From assembly GCA_002408345.1 (NCBI GenBank), contig DHRX01000130.1, positions 1,379 to 25,288 of the forward strand: a stretch of DNA of 23,910 nt, read 5' to 3'. Source of the DNA: Firmicutes bacterium UBA5301 (GTDB lineage Bacteria; Bacillota; UBA5301). Shown here piece after piece: positions 7,984-16,809 of the stretch (position 1 is the stretch's first letter; the number at the start of each line of letters is the position of its first letter). The notes under the pieces were generated by a model. The model did no database searches, had not been told where the DNA came from, and saw only the letters and a list, made by a program, of their open reading frames with translations. The position numbers and the translations under genes are program-made.

Positions 7984-9018
7984 TTGATATTTAACCCCAA
8001 AGAATATCCTTTAACCCAACTAAAAGAGTGGTTTAGTAAAGAACAAGAACCACCCTTTAGGGCGGTACAGCTTTTTGAATGGCTCTATAAACATCAAGTT
8101 ATGGAGTATGCTCAGATGACGAATTTGCCCTTGGAGTTACGGGAGCATCTAGAAGAAGTGGCGCCACTGTTTTGGCCGGCGGTAGTACGGAAGCAAGTTT
8201 CTGCTAATGATGGTACCCATAAATTACTATTGGAGTTAATTGATGGGAACCTTATTGAAACTGTCTTTATCCCTCACGACTATGGAAATAGTGTTTGTGT
8301 TTCTAGTCAAGTAGGATGCGCTTTAGGTTGTTCTTTTTGTGCTACTGGGATTACCGGATTTATTCGCAATTTAACCGTTGCTGAGATGGTGGATCAGGTT
8401 TTGGCTTTTCAAACAAAAATTAGTAGTGTTGTTTTAATGGGCATGGGTGAACCAATGCTTAATTTGGACCGAGTGTTAACTTTTTTAGAGATTCTTCATG
8501 ATCCGCGGGGTCTTAATATTGGTTACCGTCATATAACAATTTCAACGTCTGGAATACCTCGGGGTATACGACAGTTAGCTGAGACCGGTTTACCGATAAC
8601 GTTAGCTATTTCCCTACATGCTCCTAATGATGATATTCGGTCTAAGCTAATGCCGATTAACCATAAGTATCCTATTGCTACAGTATTAGAGGCGGCAGAT
8701 TACTATGCTCAGTTGACCGGACGTAGGTATACCCTAGAATACGCTTTAATTGGGGAGCTTAATGATTCGGTATATCTAGCCCGAGATTTGGCTCGATTAT
8801 TAAGCGGTCGGCTTTGCCATGTTAATCTTATCCCCCTCAATCCGGTGGCAGAAAATAACTTTAAGAGGAGTGCGGCTAAAAAAATAGAAGACTTCATGAT
8901 AGTATTAGAATCTGCAGGTATTCCTGTAACTTTGCGCCGTGAAATGGGTTCGGATATTGATGCTGCATGCGGCCAATTACGTTCCCGAGCTCAACACAGC
9001 TTAGTAACTAAGGAGTGA
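7984..9018 (+). CDS. rlmN: 23S rRNA A2503 / tRNA A37 C2-methyltransferase RlmN
   Basis: RlmN is a radical-SAM enzyme that methylates C2 of A2503 in 23S rRNA and of A37 in some tRNAs. The [4Fe-4S] cluster motif CALGCSFC has C112, C116 and C119, GMGEPMLN follows, and the C-terminal AACGQL holds the Cys that carries the methylene intermediate. Length 344 is typical. The start is TTG at 7984, about ten bases after AAAGGTG in the end of trxB. The stop overlaps the ribosome binding site of the next gene. The rlmN-PP2C-prkC order is the conserved Firmicute arrangement. Absence of the resistance-type C8 signature favours RlmN over Cfr, though the two families are related. Confidence 0.95.
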   Translation: MIFNPKEYPLTQLKEWFSKEQEPPFRAVQLFEWLYKHQVMEYAQMTNLPLELREHLEEVAPLFWPAVVRKQVSANDGTHKLLLELIDGNLIETVFIPHDYGNSVCVSSQVGCALGCSFCATGITGFIRNLTVAEMVDQVLAFQTKISSVVLMGMGEPMLNLDRVLTFLEILHDPRGLNIGYRHITISTSGIPRGIRQLAETGLPITLAISLHAPNDDIRSKLMPINHKYPIATVLEAADYYAQLTGRRYTLEYALIGELNDSVYLARDLARLLSGRLCHVNLIPLNPVAENNFKRSAAKKIEDFMIVLESAGIPVTLRREMGSDIDAACGQLRSRAQHSLVTKE

Positions 9019-9025
9019 AATTTAA

Positions 9026-9799
9026 TTGCGAGTTGGCGCATATAGCTATATAGGAGGGACCCGAGGGGAAAATCAAGACCGCTATGGTATAGGCCCTAAT
9101 TTTTGGGCGATAGCCGATGGTATGGGCGGTTGTAACGGGGGTTCCCAAGCTGCTGACACTGCAATTCAAGTAATTAGTGATTTCCCTTATGATCGCCAAA
9201 CGCCTGTTGAGTCTCTGCAACAGGCGTTACAGGAAGCAAATCGCCATGTTTATGACCAAGGTACTTCTAGCCAGTCCTTGCGAGGAATGGGTACTACACT
9301 AACTGTAGGTTACTTAGTAGATAATGTACTATATATTGGTCATGTTGGTGATAGTAGGATTTATTTAATTCGGGATCATACCATTCGTCAATTAACCCAA
9401 GATCATTCTTTTGTTGGTGAATTATTACGAGACGGGGCTATCTCCGCTGATGAGGCCCTACACCATCCCAATCGTAATATATTGACTAGAGCTATTGGGG
9501 TAGCTCCAGAAATAACGATTGACATATCGCAAGAAAAAATTGCTCTTGATGATATTTTAGTTTTATGTACAGACGGGGTTTGTGGTGTATTAACAGATGA
9601 AGATATCCTCGAAATTGTCGAAGCTAACCCTGAGCCTAATCAAGCAGCAAAAACGCTTTGTCATGAAGCTGATCGGCGGGGGGGAACCGATAATGCGACG
9701 GCTATCGTTATTTGTTTTTTACCTCCCCAGAGCAATGGGCTTGACCAGATGGAGTTCGGACTAGAAAATAGAGTGGAATCTGAATTAACATTAGTATAA
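9026..9799 (+). CDS. prpC: PP2C-type Ser/Thr protein phosphatase (PrpC/Stp)
   Basis: This metal-dependent phosphatase opposes the neighbouring kinase. PP2C motifs run in order: RGENQDRY (13-20) with D18, ADGMGG (30-35) with metal-binding D31, GHVGDSRIYL, LTQDHS, LTRAIG, LCTDGV and GGTDNATAIV. These cover the aspartates that bind the two or three metal ions. At 257 residues it matches B. subtilis PrpC (254) and is cytosolic, with no signal or membrane segment. The start is TTG at 9026, eleven bases after AAGGAG, which itself contains the rlmN stop region. The kinase gene follows after 33 bases, so the pair is probably expressed together. Confidence 0.95.
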   Translation: MRVGAYSYIGGTRGENQDRYGIGPNFWAIADGMGGCNGGSQAADTAIQVISDFPYDRQTPVESLQQALQEANRHVYDQGTSSQSLRGMGTTLTVGYLVDNVLYIGHVGDSRIYLIRDHTIRQLTQDHSFVGELLRDGAISADEALHHPNRNILTRAIGVAPEITIDISQEKIALDDILVLCTDGVCGVLTDEDILEIVEANPEPNQAAKTLCHEADRRGGTDNATAIVICFLPPQSNGLDQMEFGLENRVESELTLV

Positions 9800-9832
9800 T
9801 CTAAGGGTAGATATTGCAAAAGGATTGAAATT

Positions 9833-11851
9833 ATGGATTTACATGTTGGACAGACTCTAGGTGGTCGATACGAGATAATTGATCTCATTGGCGAGGGTGG
9901 CATGGCTCTAGTTTATAAAGCCAATGACCGCCTGCTTAATCGTATTGTGGCTGTGAAAGTTTTGCGGCCGCAATTTGCTGTTGACTTACAGTTTGTGGAA
10001 CGGTTTCGTAGAGAGGCCCAAGCTGCAGCTAGCTTATCCCATCCCAATATTGTTAATATTTACGATGTCGGACAAGATGATAAAACTCATTTTATTATCA
10101 TGGAGTATGTCGAGGGGAAAAACTTAAAAGATATTATTATAGAGTCGGCCCCTTTACCGGTTGATCAAGTGGTTAATATTGGTATTCAAATTTGTCGAGG
10201 GTTAGAGCATGCCCATGCCAAAAATCTTATCCACCGGGATATTAAACCCCACAATATTTTAATTACAGCTGATGGGGTTGTTAAAGTAACTGATTTTGGG
10301 ATTGCCCGGGCTGTTAGCTCTAGTTCTCTTACTGATACCGGTACTATTATTGGCTCTGTTCACTACTCGTCGCCTGAACAGGCTAAAGGGACTTTTGTTG
10401 GCCCCCAATCAGATCTGTATTCTCTAGGGATAGTTCTTTATGAACTATTGACTAAGAAAGTTCCTTATACCGGTGATAGTCCTATTGCGATTGCGATTAA
10501 ACATACACAAGAGGGTATTCCCAGTGTACGTATGGAAAACCCCAGAGTTCCACTTTATTTTGAGCGGATTATTCAAAAGGCTATGGCTAAAAATTTAGCC
10601 GATCGCTACCGGTCCGCCGGGGAAATTAGGCAAGATCTAGAACGAGTTCTTCGTAGTGAGCAAAGTTTTGTAAAAGAAACTCCAGCAGATCAAAGTTTAG
10701 AGGAAACCAAAGTTTTACGTCGTTCGTTACCTCGAGACGAGGAGGATCAAAAAGTGAATTCGGGTTCGCTTATAAAAAAACTTTTGTTGGCTTTACTTTT
10801 CTTAGCTATCGCTGGCCTAACTTTTATTTTTGTTATTCTGCCTACTTTTGTAAATGTAGAAGAGGTTATGGTACCCCGTTTAGTTGGTTTAAGCCTACCA
10901 GAGGCAGAACAAACTTTAGCCCGGATTGGTATTTCTCTCGAGGTACAACGGAAACTTTATGATAGCCAGGTTCCTCAGAACCATATCATTGATCAAGACC
11001 CTCGTCCTAATCGATGGATGAAGGTGAATCGTAAGGTTAAAGTTATTGTTAGTTTAGGGCCTGAATTGTCGACTGTACCGGATTTAATCGGTTTAACTGC
11101 TAGAGAAGCACAAGTGGCCATAAGTGATGCTGGTTTAATGCTTGGGACACAACAAACCGGATTTAGTGATCAGGTACCAGAAGGTCGAGTTATGCTTCAA
11201 GATCCTTCACCATTTGCTAAGGTTAGTAAAGGATCTAAAGTTCAGTTAACTTTTAGTAAAGGGCCAACTCCTGATTTAGTTACTGTACCTGATTGTATCG
11301 GTTTACATATTGATCAGGCTCTTACAAAATTACAGTCGGCTGGTCTAGTACCGGGTCGAATAATTAAAGATCTACGAGGTGGACTTGGGCTGCCTCCAGG
11401 AACTGTGTTGGACCAAAACCCACCGTTAGGGGTATCAGTCGCTCCAGGTTCCAGTGTGGATCTAGTTGTTAGTCCAGAACCTATTGTTGAACCAGAAGTA
11501 CCGGTGCAGGAACCTTCATCTCCAGAACCAGGACCGGTTCCAGAGCCAGAACCTACTCCTGAGCCAGGACCAGAGCCTGCTCCTGACCTGACTAAACCTC
11601 AGACCGAGCCGGTAGAAAGTCCTTTTGGGGAGGTTAAACGGGCCGAAGTGCAGATTTTAGTGCCCCCTGGTCCAGTTAAGCAGTTAGTGCAAATTATCTT
11701 AATTGATGATTATCCTGCCCGTGAGGTTTATAGTAAACTTCATGCTCCTGGTGAGCGAATAGTCCAGGTAGTAGAAGGGCATGGTTCAGTAGTTAAGTTA
11801 CAGGTTTATATCGATGGGGTTATGTATAAAGAACAAACTTTTAAGGATTAA
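9833..11851 (+). CDS. prkC: PASTA-domain Ser/Thr protein kinase PrkC
   Basis: This membrane kinase senses muropeptides or lipid II through extracellular PASTA repeats and phosphorylates translation and cell-wall proteins. The cytoplasmic kinase domain (about 10-270) has GEGGMALVYKA, K42, HRDIKPHN (H134-R135-D136), DFGIA and SPEQAKG. A transmembrane helix spans about 316-338. Three PASTA repeats begin near residues 345, 415 and 485. A Pro/Glu-rich linker (about 550-598) leads to a C-terminal beta-rich domain (about 605-672), an ending seen in clostridial PrkC proteins. In B. subtilis the neighbour RsgA (CpgA) is a PrkC substrate, which fits the operon. AAAAGGA precedes the ATG. At 672 residues it is normal for the group. 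Confidence 0.96.
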   Translation: MDLHVGQTLGGRYEIIDLIGEGGMALVYKANDRLLNRIVAVKVLRPQFAVDLQFVERFRREAQAAASLSHPNIVNIYDVGQDDKTHFIIMEYVEGKNLKDIIIESAPLPVDQVVNIGIQICRGLEHAHAKNLIHRDIKPHNILITADGVVKVTDFGIARAVSSSSLTDTGTIIGSVHYSSPEQAKGTFVGPQSDLYSLGIVLYELLTKKVPYTGDSPIAIAIKHTQEGIPSVRMENPRVPLYFERIIQKAMAKNLADRYRSAGEIRQDLERVLRSEQSFVKETPADQSLEETKVLRRSLPRDEEDQKVNSGSLIKKLLLALLFLAIAGLTFIFVILPTFVNVEEVMVPRLVGLSLPEAEQTLARIGISLEVQRKLYDSQVPQNHIIDQDPRPNRWMKVNRKVKVIVSLGPELSTVPDLIGLTAREAQVAISDAGLMLGTQQTGFSDQVPEGRVMLQDPSPFAKVSKGSKVQLTFSKGPTPDLVTVPDCIGLHIDQALTKLQSAGLVPGRIIKDLRGGLGLPPGTVLDQNPPLGVSVAPGSSVDLVVSPEPIVEPEVPVQEPSSPEPGPVPEPEPTPEPGPEPAPDLTKPQTEPVESPFGEVKRAEVQILVPPGPVKQLVQIILIDDYPAREVYSKLHAPGERIVQVVEGHGSVVKLQVYIDGVMYKEQTFKD

Positions 11852-11860
11852 GGAGAAAGA

Positions 11861-12766
11861 ATGTCTTTGCCCAAGACGGGAGTTGTCGTAAAGACCTATG
11901 GTGGTTTCTGTTATATTGCTGAGAAAGATAATTCTACAGAACATTCACAGTTGATTGAAGCTACCTTACGGGGACGATTAAAGTTAGAACAATCTAAGTT
12001 ACCACCGGTTATCGTTGGTGATATAGTTGAGTACGAATTTATTAAATCAAGCCCTGTAATAACTAAGGTGTATCCACGGAAAACAAAACTTTTTCGTCCT
12101 CCGGTAGCCAACATTAATCAGGTCGTTTTGGTTGCTGCTGCGGGTTCCCCGCCACCGGATTTGTTGTTACTAGATAAAATTCTAGTTCAAGCCGAAGCGA
12201 ATGGCATAGATGTTTTAGTGGTCATTAATAAAGTGGATAAAGCCCAAGAAAAAGTGCTTACTGAATTGCAGGAGCACTTTAGTAGTACCGATTATTCTGT
12301 AATTTGCTCCAGTGCGATTAAAGGGATAGGTTTGGACAAGCTAGCTCAAGCCTTAGTAGGACGGTTTAGTGTTTTAGCCGGGCCTTCTGGGGTCGGTAAA
12401 TCGTCACTAATTAAGGGTTTAGTCCCTGACTATCAAGGTAAGGTTCAATCGGTCAGCGCTAAAACTGAGCGTGGGAGACATACCACTAGACATGTTGAAT
12501 TATTAAGTTTGCCTTTAGGTGGTTATTTGGCTGACACACCAGGTTTTAGTCAAATTAGTGTCGCTGGGATTGATGTGCAACAACTCCCAGGCTATTTCCC
12601 TGAGTTCAACCAATTCAGTCGAAAATGTCGTTTTACTAGCTGTTTACACGGCCCTGAACCGGGATGTAAGGTCAAGGAAGCGTTAGAAAATGGCATGATC
12701 AGCCGAACCCGTTATGCTAATTACTGCCAAATTCTTGCTGAAATTAAAGCTCTGAAAAAATGGTAG
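11861..12766 (+). CDS. rsgA: Ribosome small-subunit biogenesis GTPase RsgA
   Basis: RsgA is a circularly permuted GTPase that checks late 30S assembly and releases RbfA. The order is an N-terminal OB fold (about 1-75), then G4 NKVD (123-126), G5 CSSA, G1 GPSGVGKS (174-181), G2 RGRHTTRH, and G3 DTPG starting at D225. The C-terminal zinc-binding set C256, C261, H263 and C269 follows. This permuted order is diagnostic. Length is 301. AAGGAG overlapping the end of prkC sets the ATG start. The rpe region begins immediately after, in the order known from B. subtilis (prkC-rsgA-rpe). Confidence 0.96.
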   Translation: MSLPKTGVVVKTYGGFCYIAEKDNSTEHSQLIEATLRGRLKLEQSKLPPVIVGDIVEYEFIKSSPVITKVYPRKTKLFRPPVANINQVVLVAAAGSPPPDLLLLDKILVQAEANGIDVLVVINKVDKAQEKVLTELQEHFSSTDYSVICSSAIKGIGLDKLAQALVGRFSVLAGPSGVGKSSLIKGLVPDYQGKVQSVSAKTERGRHTTRHVELLSLPLGGYLADTPGFSQISVAGIDVQQLPGYFPEFNQFSRKCRFTSCLHGPEPGCKVKEALENGMISRTRYANYCQILAEIKALKKW

Positions 12767-12773
12767 GAAGGTG
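12765..12773 (+). promoter_or_regulatory. Ribosome binding site that decides the rpe start
   Basis: AGGAAGGTG overlaps the rsgA stop codon and lies seven bases before TTG 12781. The ATG at 12760, which would lengthen Rpe by seven residues, has no such site in front of it. Confidence 0.7.
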
Positions 12774-12780
12774 TCCTGTA

Positions 12781-13428
12781 TTGACTAAAGTTGCGCCCTC
12801 AATTTTATCTGCTAACTTTGCTGATTTAGGTAATCAAATTGCTCTATGCTCAAACGCGGATTTTCTACATGTTGATGTTATGGATGGCCGTTATGTGGCT
12901 AATATTACTGTAGGACCAGTAGTTGTTAAAGATATCAAAGCTGTAAGCGCTTTGCCGCTTGATGTTCATTTAATGATTGTTGAGCCAGAGAAGTTTATTG
13001 ATGAATTTGTTGCTGCTGGAGCTGACATAGTTACTGTTCATGTAGAGGCTTGTCCTCATATTCATCGGACGTTATCTTTAATTAAAAAAGCTGGTGTAAA
13101 AGCTGGAGTAGCTTTAAACCCGACGACATCAATTGATTTTCTTCCTTACGTTTTAGATTTACTAGATTTAGTCCTATTAATGACCGTTAATCCTGGTTTT
13201 GGGGGACAACAGTTTATCACTCCAACCCTACCCAAGATTCAGGCAACTAAAGAATTGCTACTTACCGCCGACCACGAAATTCTCTTGGAAGTAGACGGTG
13301 GAATTAATTTAGAGACAGCCCGGAAAGTGGTAACTGCAGGAGCTGATGTATTGGTTGCAGGTTCATCTATTTTTTCTGCTACTGATATTCCCGGTACTAT
13401 CGCTAGTTTGCAACAAATATCACCTTAA
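12781..13428 (+). CDS. rpe: Ribulose-phosphate 3-epimerase
   Basis: Rpe interconverts ribulose 5-phosphate and xylulose 5-phosphate in the pentose phosphate pathway. The TIM barrel shows APSILS near the start, metal ligands H30 and D32 (HVDVMDG), H63 (DVHLMI) and D172 (EVDGGIN), and the phosphate-binding loops NPGFGGQ and VAGSSIF. The TTG at 12781 is chosen because it has a well-placed ribosome binding site and gives the usual MTKVAPSIL beginning and 215 residues. An ATG at 12760 inside rsgA is a weaker alternative. The 3' end overlaps the end of the opposing YqhG-like gene by nine bases, leaving no room for a terminator. Confidence 0.95.
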   Translation: MTKVAPSILSANFADLGNQIALCSNADFLHVDVMDGRYVANITVGPVVVKDIKAVSALPLDVHLMIVEPEKFIDEFVAAGADIVTVHVEACPHIHRTLSLIKKAGVKAGVALNPTTSIDFLPYVLDLLDLVLLMTVNPGFGGQQFITPTLPKIQATKELLLTADHEILLEVDGGINLETARKVVTAGADVLVAGSSIFSATDIPGTIASLQQISP

Positions 13429-14361
13429 TTGATTAGAAAAAGGTGTACTAATTAACTCTACTTTAGTTTCGGTCTTTCCTCTAACCTGGAGATACGAAGT
13501 TATCTGCACTGGCACGGTAATTAATGCTATTTGCCAAGGCCTAATCAGTACTCTCGGCGCAAAACGTTCTTCTTGTTCTTTTAAGCGTAACGCTTTACTT
13601 TGCTTTATTTCAGCGATAGCTTCTGGGTTTTTCCAGCCTTCTTCAGTAGTTAGTTGGTCAAAGAAATCCACTAAATCACTTTGCTCCTTAGCTAATCTTT
13701 CTAAGGCCTCTTTGCTCCAACTCTGATCACAAGCAGCTACTTGCATGATGATTTCTTTCTCCAGGGCCTGATACGAATGTTTCAGGCTACATTGGGCTTT
13801 TTCCAAAAGAGCAGCTTCTTTGGCACTAAATTTTTGTAAATAGGGTAGTAGCTGTTTCCAATTAAAACTAGAGACACTTCCGGTAACACGATTGATACAG
13901 ACGCTATGTAATTCTTCCCAACGGCGATTACCTTGGAAGACAATTGAAAAGGTTATAGCTAAATACGGTTGGTAAATTAGGTTAGATCCTAATTTGTAGT
14001 AGCGTTGAGCGGTAATAACTTTTGATTTATCAATAGCATCAGGGGAGATTGCTACTTGAGTAAATTGTCCTCTACTAAGCAGTTGTTGGATGATATAGTG
14101 TAAACGATAACTACCCATAGTAACTAGTTCAGCCCCGGTATTGTTAAGTAAATCTTCATCTTTAAAGACAAATAACAAGGTTTGCTCACGAGCCCAGGGG
14201 CCATCTAGTTTTTTAGCGGTGTTATCATCTAAATAGACTTCTAAGGCAGGACCGATAGTACGTAGTTTTCCCCCAATAAGTTCATAAAAAGTGGCTACAA
14301 AAGCAGCTATATCTAAAGTAGAATCAATTAAATTAGGGATTCCCATGCGTTTTCTGCCCAC
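13420..14361 (-). CDS. YqhG-like protein of unknown function, partner of the SNF2 helicase
   Basis: No catalytic motif is visible. The protein is soluble, 313 residues, with a mixed alpha/beta first half and a strongly charged helical stretch at about 190-265. A short segment (GSYRLHYIIQQLLSRGQF) and its position directly downstream of a SNF2 helicase recall B. subtilis YqhG, encoded beside the helicase YqhH. I infer it is a diverged YqhG-family protein, not proven. The GTG start at 14361 follows AGAGGAAAGA and overlaps the helicase gene by 34 bases; an ATG at 14346 is the alternative. The overlap implies translational coupling and a shared role. Its 3' end overlaps rpe by nine bases. Confidence 0.75.
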   Translation of the reverse strand: MGRKRMGIPNLIDSTLDIAAFVATFYELIGGKLRTIGPALEVYLDDNTAKKLDGPWAREQTLLFVFKDEDLLNNTGAELVTMGSYRLHYIIQQLLSRGQFTQVAISPDAIDKSKVITAQRYYKLGSNLIYQPYLAITFSIVFQGNRRWEELHSVCINRVTGSVSSFNWKQLLPYLQKFSAKEAALLEKAQCSLKHSYQALEKEIIMQVAACDQSWSKEALERLAKEQSDLVDFFDQLTTEEGWKNPEAIAEIKQSKALRLKEQEERFAPRVLIRPWQIALITVPVQITSYLQVRGKTETKVELISTPFSNQLR

Positions 14362-16139
14362 TCTTTCCTCTTTAGTAAGAGTTCTTGTCCTAAATTTTCA
14401 AAATTAGCTTCCAGTTCGTTTTCATCTCGCGCCTGTATTATAGCCTGATATAGTTGGCTTTCGAAGGAGCCCTCTTGAGTACCAAAAAGAGCTTCTAGTT
14501 CGCCAATGACTAAATTAAACATATTTATTTTTTCGTGTAACAAATTTAGAAGATGATTTTCTATTGTTCCTTGTGTGGAAAGGTTGTAGATATGAACATC
14601 TCTAGTTTGGCCTAAACGGTGAATACGACCGATTCTTTGTTCTAATCGCATCGGATTCCAGGGTAAATCGTAGTTAATCATAGCGTTGCAAAACTGGAAA
14701 TTGAGCCCCTCACCACCAGACTCAGTACTGACCATCACTTGAGCATTATGCTGAAAAAGGTGACAGGTCCATTGTTTTCTGCCTGCCGATAATGATCCAT
14801 CAAAGCCGACGACTGTTAAGCCGGCCTGGCTTAAAAACTGTAATAGATACTGAAGAGTAGCTCGGTATTCAGTAAAGATAATTACTTTGTCTTGGTGAGA
14901 TTTAATTAATTCTAAACAAGTTTGGGCTTTAGTAGGGGTTGTAATTGCTACAGCCTTCTCCAATAGTGCAAATAGTGATACCTGATCATTAGGTTCAGCT
15001 TTTTGATGCATTTTAGCTAAGGTGTATGCTACCGCCATTGGACTAGAGCAGACTTCTCTTTGTAGCGTAATCAGAGGTAAGCCGATCTCAAAACCTAATC
15101 TCCGGGTTTTATCCCGTAGAAAGTTGGTAACACCCTGATAGAGAGCTCTTTCTCCAGAGGAAAGTTCGACCGCAATAGAATGAATGATTCTTTTAGGTAA
15201 GTTAATATTAACATCTGATCGGCGGTTGCGAATCATTACTTCGCTTAAAAGATGGCGCAAGGCTTCCGAGTTTTTCGGTTGGCGTTCGCTAACGACATAA
15301 CGTTTTTTAAATTCCCGATAAGTCCCTAATTGGCCTGGTTTTAATAGCGTTATTAAATTATATAGTTCTTTTAGGTTGTTTTGAACCGGAGTTGCAGTTA
15401 ATAGTAGAAGGTATTTAGAGCTAAGGGCATTGACTAATTGCCAATTTTTTGTCCGTTCATTTTTTAATTTGTGAGCCTCATCAATAATAATTAAGTCGTA
15501 TTTGTGCTTAAGTAAGTACTGTTGGTTAGTTGGTTGTTTAGCAAAATCCAGAGAAGATATAATTAAGTTATGGGTAGACCAATCCCACTTTTTTCGGGCT
15601 ACCCAAGCGAGAATATCAAATTTATCTCGGAGCTCTTGTTGCCATTGCCGACAAAGGGAAGCTGGAGTAAGGATAAGAACTCTGCGGACCTGTTTACGCA
15701 GTAAATACTCTTTGAGGATTAATCCGGCCTCAATGGTTTTACCTAATCCAACTTCGTCAGCGAGGATCGCCCTACCGTGTAGTTCATAAATGACCCTGGT
15801 AGCCGTTTCCAATTGATGCTGGTAATATTGAACGCCGCTCCGACGCCAAATATCACGCAAGTGTTCTAAAGCTAGCAGTTTGTGGTGCGTAGATTGTAAA
15901 CTTAATTCCTGTGCCCACTGAGCCAGGGAAAACCATTCCCAGCTATCAGCAGTATTCTTACGTAGAGTTTGTCGGAACTCTTTATATCCTGATTGATAAA
16001 TTAGGATTGGAAAAGGTAATTCTTTAGTTTCAGGGGTTTGAACTACCTGGTAGAAATTATAGTCATCTTTAGGGTCGGTGGTAAAACGTTTAGGACCACC
16101 AACCCCTCGTAAAAGCGGAGTTGTTATGATGATTTCCAA
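14328..16139 (-). CDS. SNF2/RapA-type DEAH-box helicase
   Basis: This is a double-stranded-DNA translocase of the SNF2 superfamily, closest in layout to B. subtilis YqhH and to RapA/HepA. The first RecA-like lobe has ADEVGLGKT (Walker A, about 128-135), DEAHKLKN (DEAH at 220-223) and LTATPVQN. The second lobe has STESGGEGLNFQ, NYDLPWNP and QRIGRIHRLGQ. No nuclease, HNH or chromatin-type domain is attached, and the roughly 100 N-terminal residues are not recognised. The start is a TTG at 16139, seven bases after AGGAGG. Length is 603. It leads a two-gene minus-strand operon opposed to all neighbouring protein genes. The cellular function of this family is unknown; a role in transcription recycling or DNA repair is inference. 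Confidence 0.92.
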   Translation of the reverse strand: MEIIITTPLLRGVGGPKRFTTDPKDDYNFYQVVQTPETKELPFPILIYQSGYKEFRQTLRKNTADSWEWFSLAQWAQELSLQSTHHKLLALEHLRDIWRRSGVQYYQHQLETATRVIYELHGRAILADEVGLGKTIEAGLILKEYLLRKQVRRVLILTPASLCRQWQQELRDKFDILAWVARKKWDWSTHNLIISSLDFAKQPTNQQYLLKHKYDLIIIDEAHKLKNERTKNWQLVNALSSKYLLLLTATPVQNNLKELYNLITLLKPGQLGTYREFKKRYVVSERQPKNSEALRHLLSEVMIRNRRSDVNINLPKRIIHSIAVELSSGERALYQGVTNFLRDKTRRLGFEIGLPLITLQREVCSSPMAVAYTLAKMHQKAEPNDQVSLFALLEKAVAITTPTKAQTCLELIKSHQDKVIIFTEYRATLQYLLQFLSQAGLTVVGFDGSLSAGRKQWTCHLFQHNAQVMVSTESGGEGLNFQFCNAMINYDLPWNPMRLEQRIGRIHRLGQTRDVHIYNLSTQGTIENHLLNLLHEKINMFNLVIGELEALFGTQEGSFESQLYQAIIQARDENELEANFENLGQELLLKRKEWAENAWESLI

Positions 16140-16146
16140 CGATCAA

Positions 16147-16152
16147 CCTCCT
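16147..16152 (-). promoter_or_regulatory. Ribosome binding site deciding the TTG start of the SNF2 helicase
   Basis: The minus strand reads AGGAGG here (complement of CCTCCT), seven bases before TTG at 16139-16137. No ATG or GTG competes nearby, so initiation at TTG is well supported. Confidence 0.75.
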
Positions 16153-16270
16153 CACAAATATTATCTTTTCCCAGATAGAAGGGGTCTTATGATTTTCTGT
16201 TACTTGAGATAAACAAGAGGAGTTCTCAGATAAGGTATGGAATTAGCATTAGATATAACTGAGGTGGAAT

Positions 16271-16795
16271 ATGGAACAAATTCAAGGTTTAGTCATGGTA
16301 TATACGGGCTCCGGAAAAGGCAAGACTACAGCGGCTTTAGGTTTAGCTCTCCGGCAAATCGGCCATGGCGGACGAGTTTTATTCCTCCAATTTCTAAAGG
16401 CTCCCCAGCAATCTGGAGAATATCAGGCTGCAGTTAAATTTCTACCAAATCTAGAAATAGTCTCCTGTGGCCGTAAAGGTTTTATTTACTCTATACCGAC
16501 AGCTGAAGATAGACGTTTAGCTACTGCGGCTTTGATTAAAGCTGAAGAGGCTTTAAGTTCCCAAGCCTATAGTATGTTAGTTTTGGATGAAGTTCATGTT
16601 GCTCTAGAACTGGGACTTATTTCTCTCGATGATTTAATGCGGTTAATCGCAATTCGCCAAAGTACTCATCTAGTTTTAACTGGACGTAATGCTCCAGCGG
16701 AGGTTATTCAAACCGCTAATATTGTTTCCGAAGTACAGGAGATTAAACACGATTATCAGGTTGGTCGGCAGGCTACTGCTGGTATAGAGTACTAA
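16271..16795 (+). CDS. cobO: Cob(I)yrinic acid a,c-diamide adenosyltransferase (CobO/BtuR type)
   Basis: The enzyme attaches the 5'-deoxyadenosyl group of ATP to the cobalt of corrinoids, forming the coenzyme B12 precursor. Family marks are a P-loop of the unusual GSGKGKTT form (13-20), FLQFLK, LDEVHVALELGLI, VLTGRNAP and the C-terminal KHDYQVGRQATAGIEY. Length 174 is typical for CobO (170-200). GAGGTGG sits before the ATG. No other cobalamin gene is in the window, so it more likely serves salvage or general B12 supply than a local pathway cluster. It is followed after 14 bases by rimO. I did not find a convincing promoter in the 131-base divergent gap upstream. Confidence 0.92.
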   Translation: MEQIQGLVMVYTGSGKGKTTAALGLALRQIGHGGRVLFLQFLKAPQQSGEYQAAVKFLPNLEIVSCGRKGFIYSIPTAEDRRLATAALIKAEEALSSQAYSMLVLDEVHVALELGLISLDDLMRLIAIRQSTHLVLTGRNAPAEVIQTANIVSEVQEIKHDYQVGRQATAGIEY

Positions 16796-16803
16796 GCAAT
16801 TCC

Positions 16804-16809
16804 AAGGGG
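16804..16809 (+). promoter_or_regulatory. Oddly spaced ribosome binding site of rimO
   Basis: AAGGGG abuts the TTG at 16810 directly, which is too close for normal initiation there. It lies nine bases before an in-frame ATT at 16819. The true rimO start is therefore unsettled. Confidence 0.45.

Noticed and set aside
9661..9903. Minus-strand open frame across the phosphatase-kinase junction
   Set aside because: It is antisense to conserved PP2C and kinase codons and its product resembles nothing.
13420..16139. SNF2 pair as a phage-defence system such as DISARM
   Set aside because: There is no methyltransferase, nuclease or other defence gene nearby, and the surroundings are housekeeping genes.
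16140..16270. Promoters in the divergent gap between the SNF2 gene and cobO
   Set aside because: TTGAGA (16204) and TATAAC (16254) on the plus strand and GATAAT on the minus strand lack partners at proper spacing. Promoters must exist here but I cannot place them.
16237..16437. Small plus-strand frame overlapping the start of cobO
   Set aside because: It runs out of frame through the conserved P-loop of CobO; the cobO frame explains the sequence.
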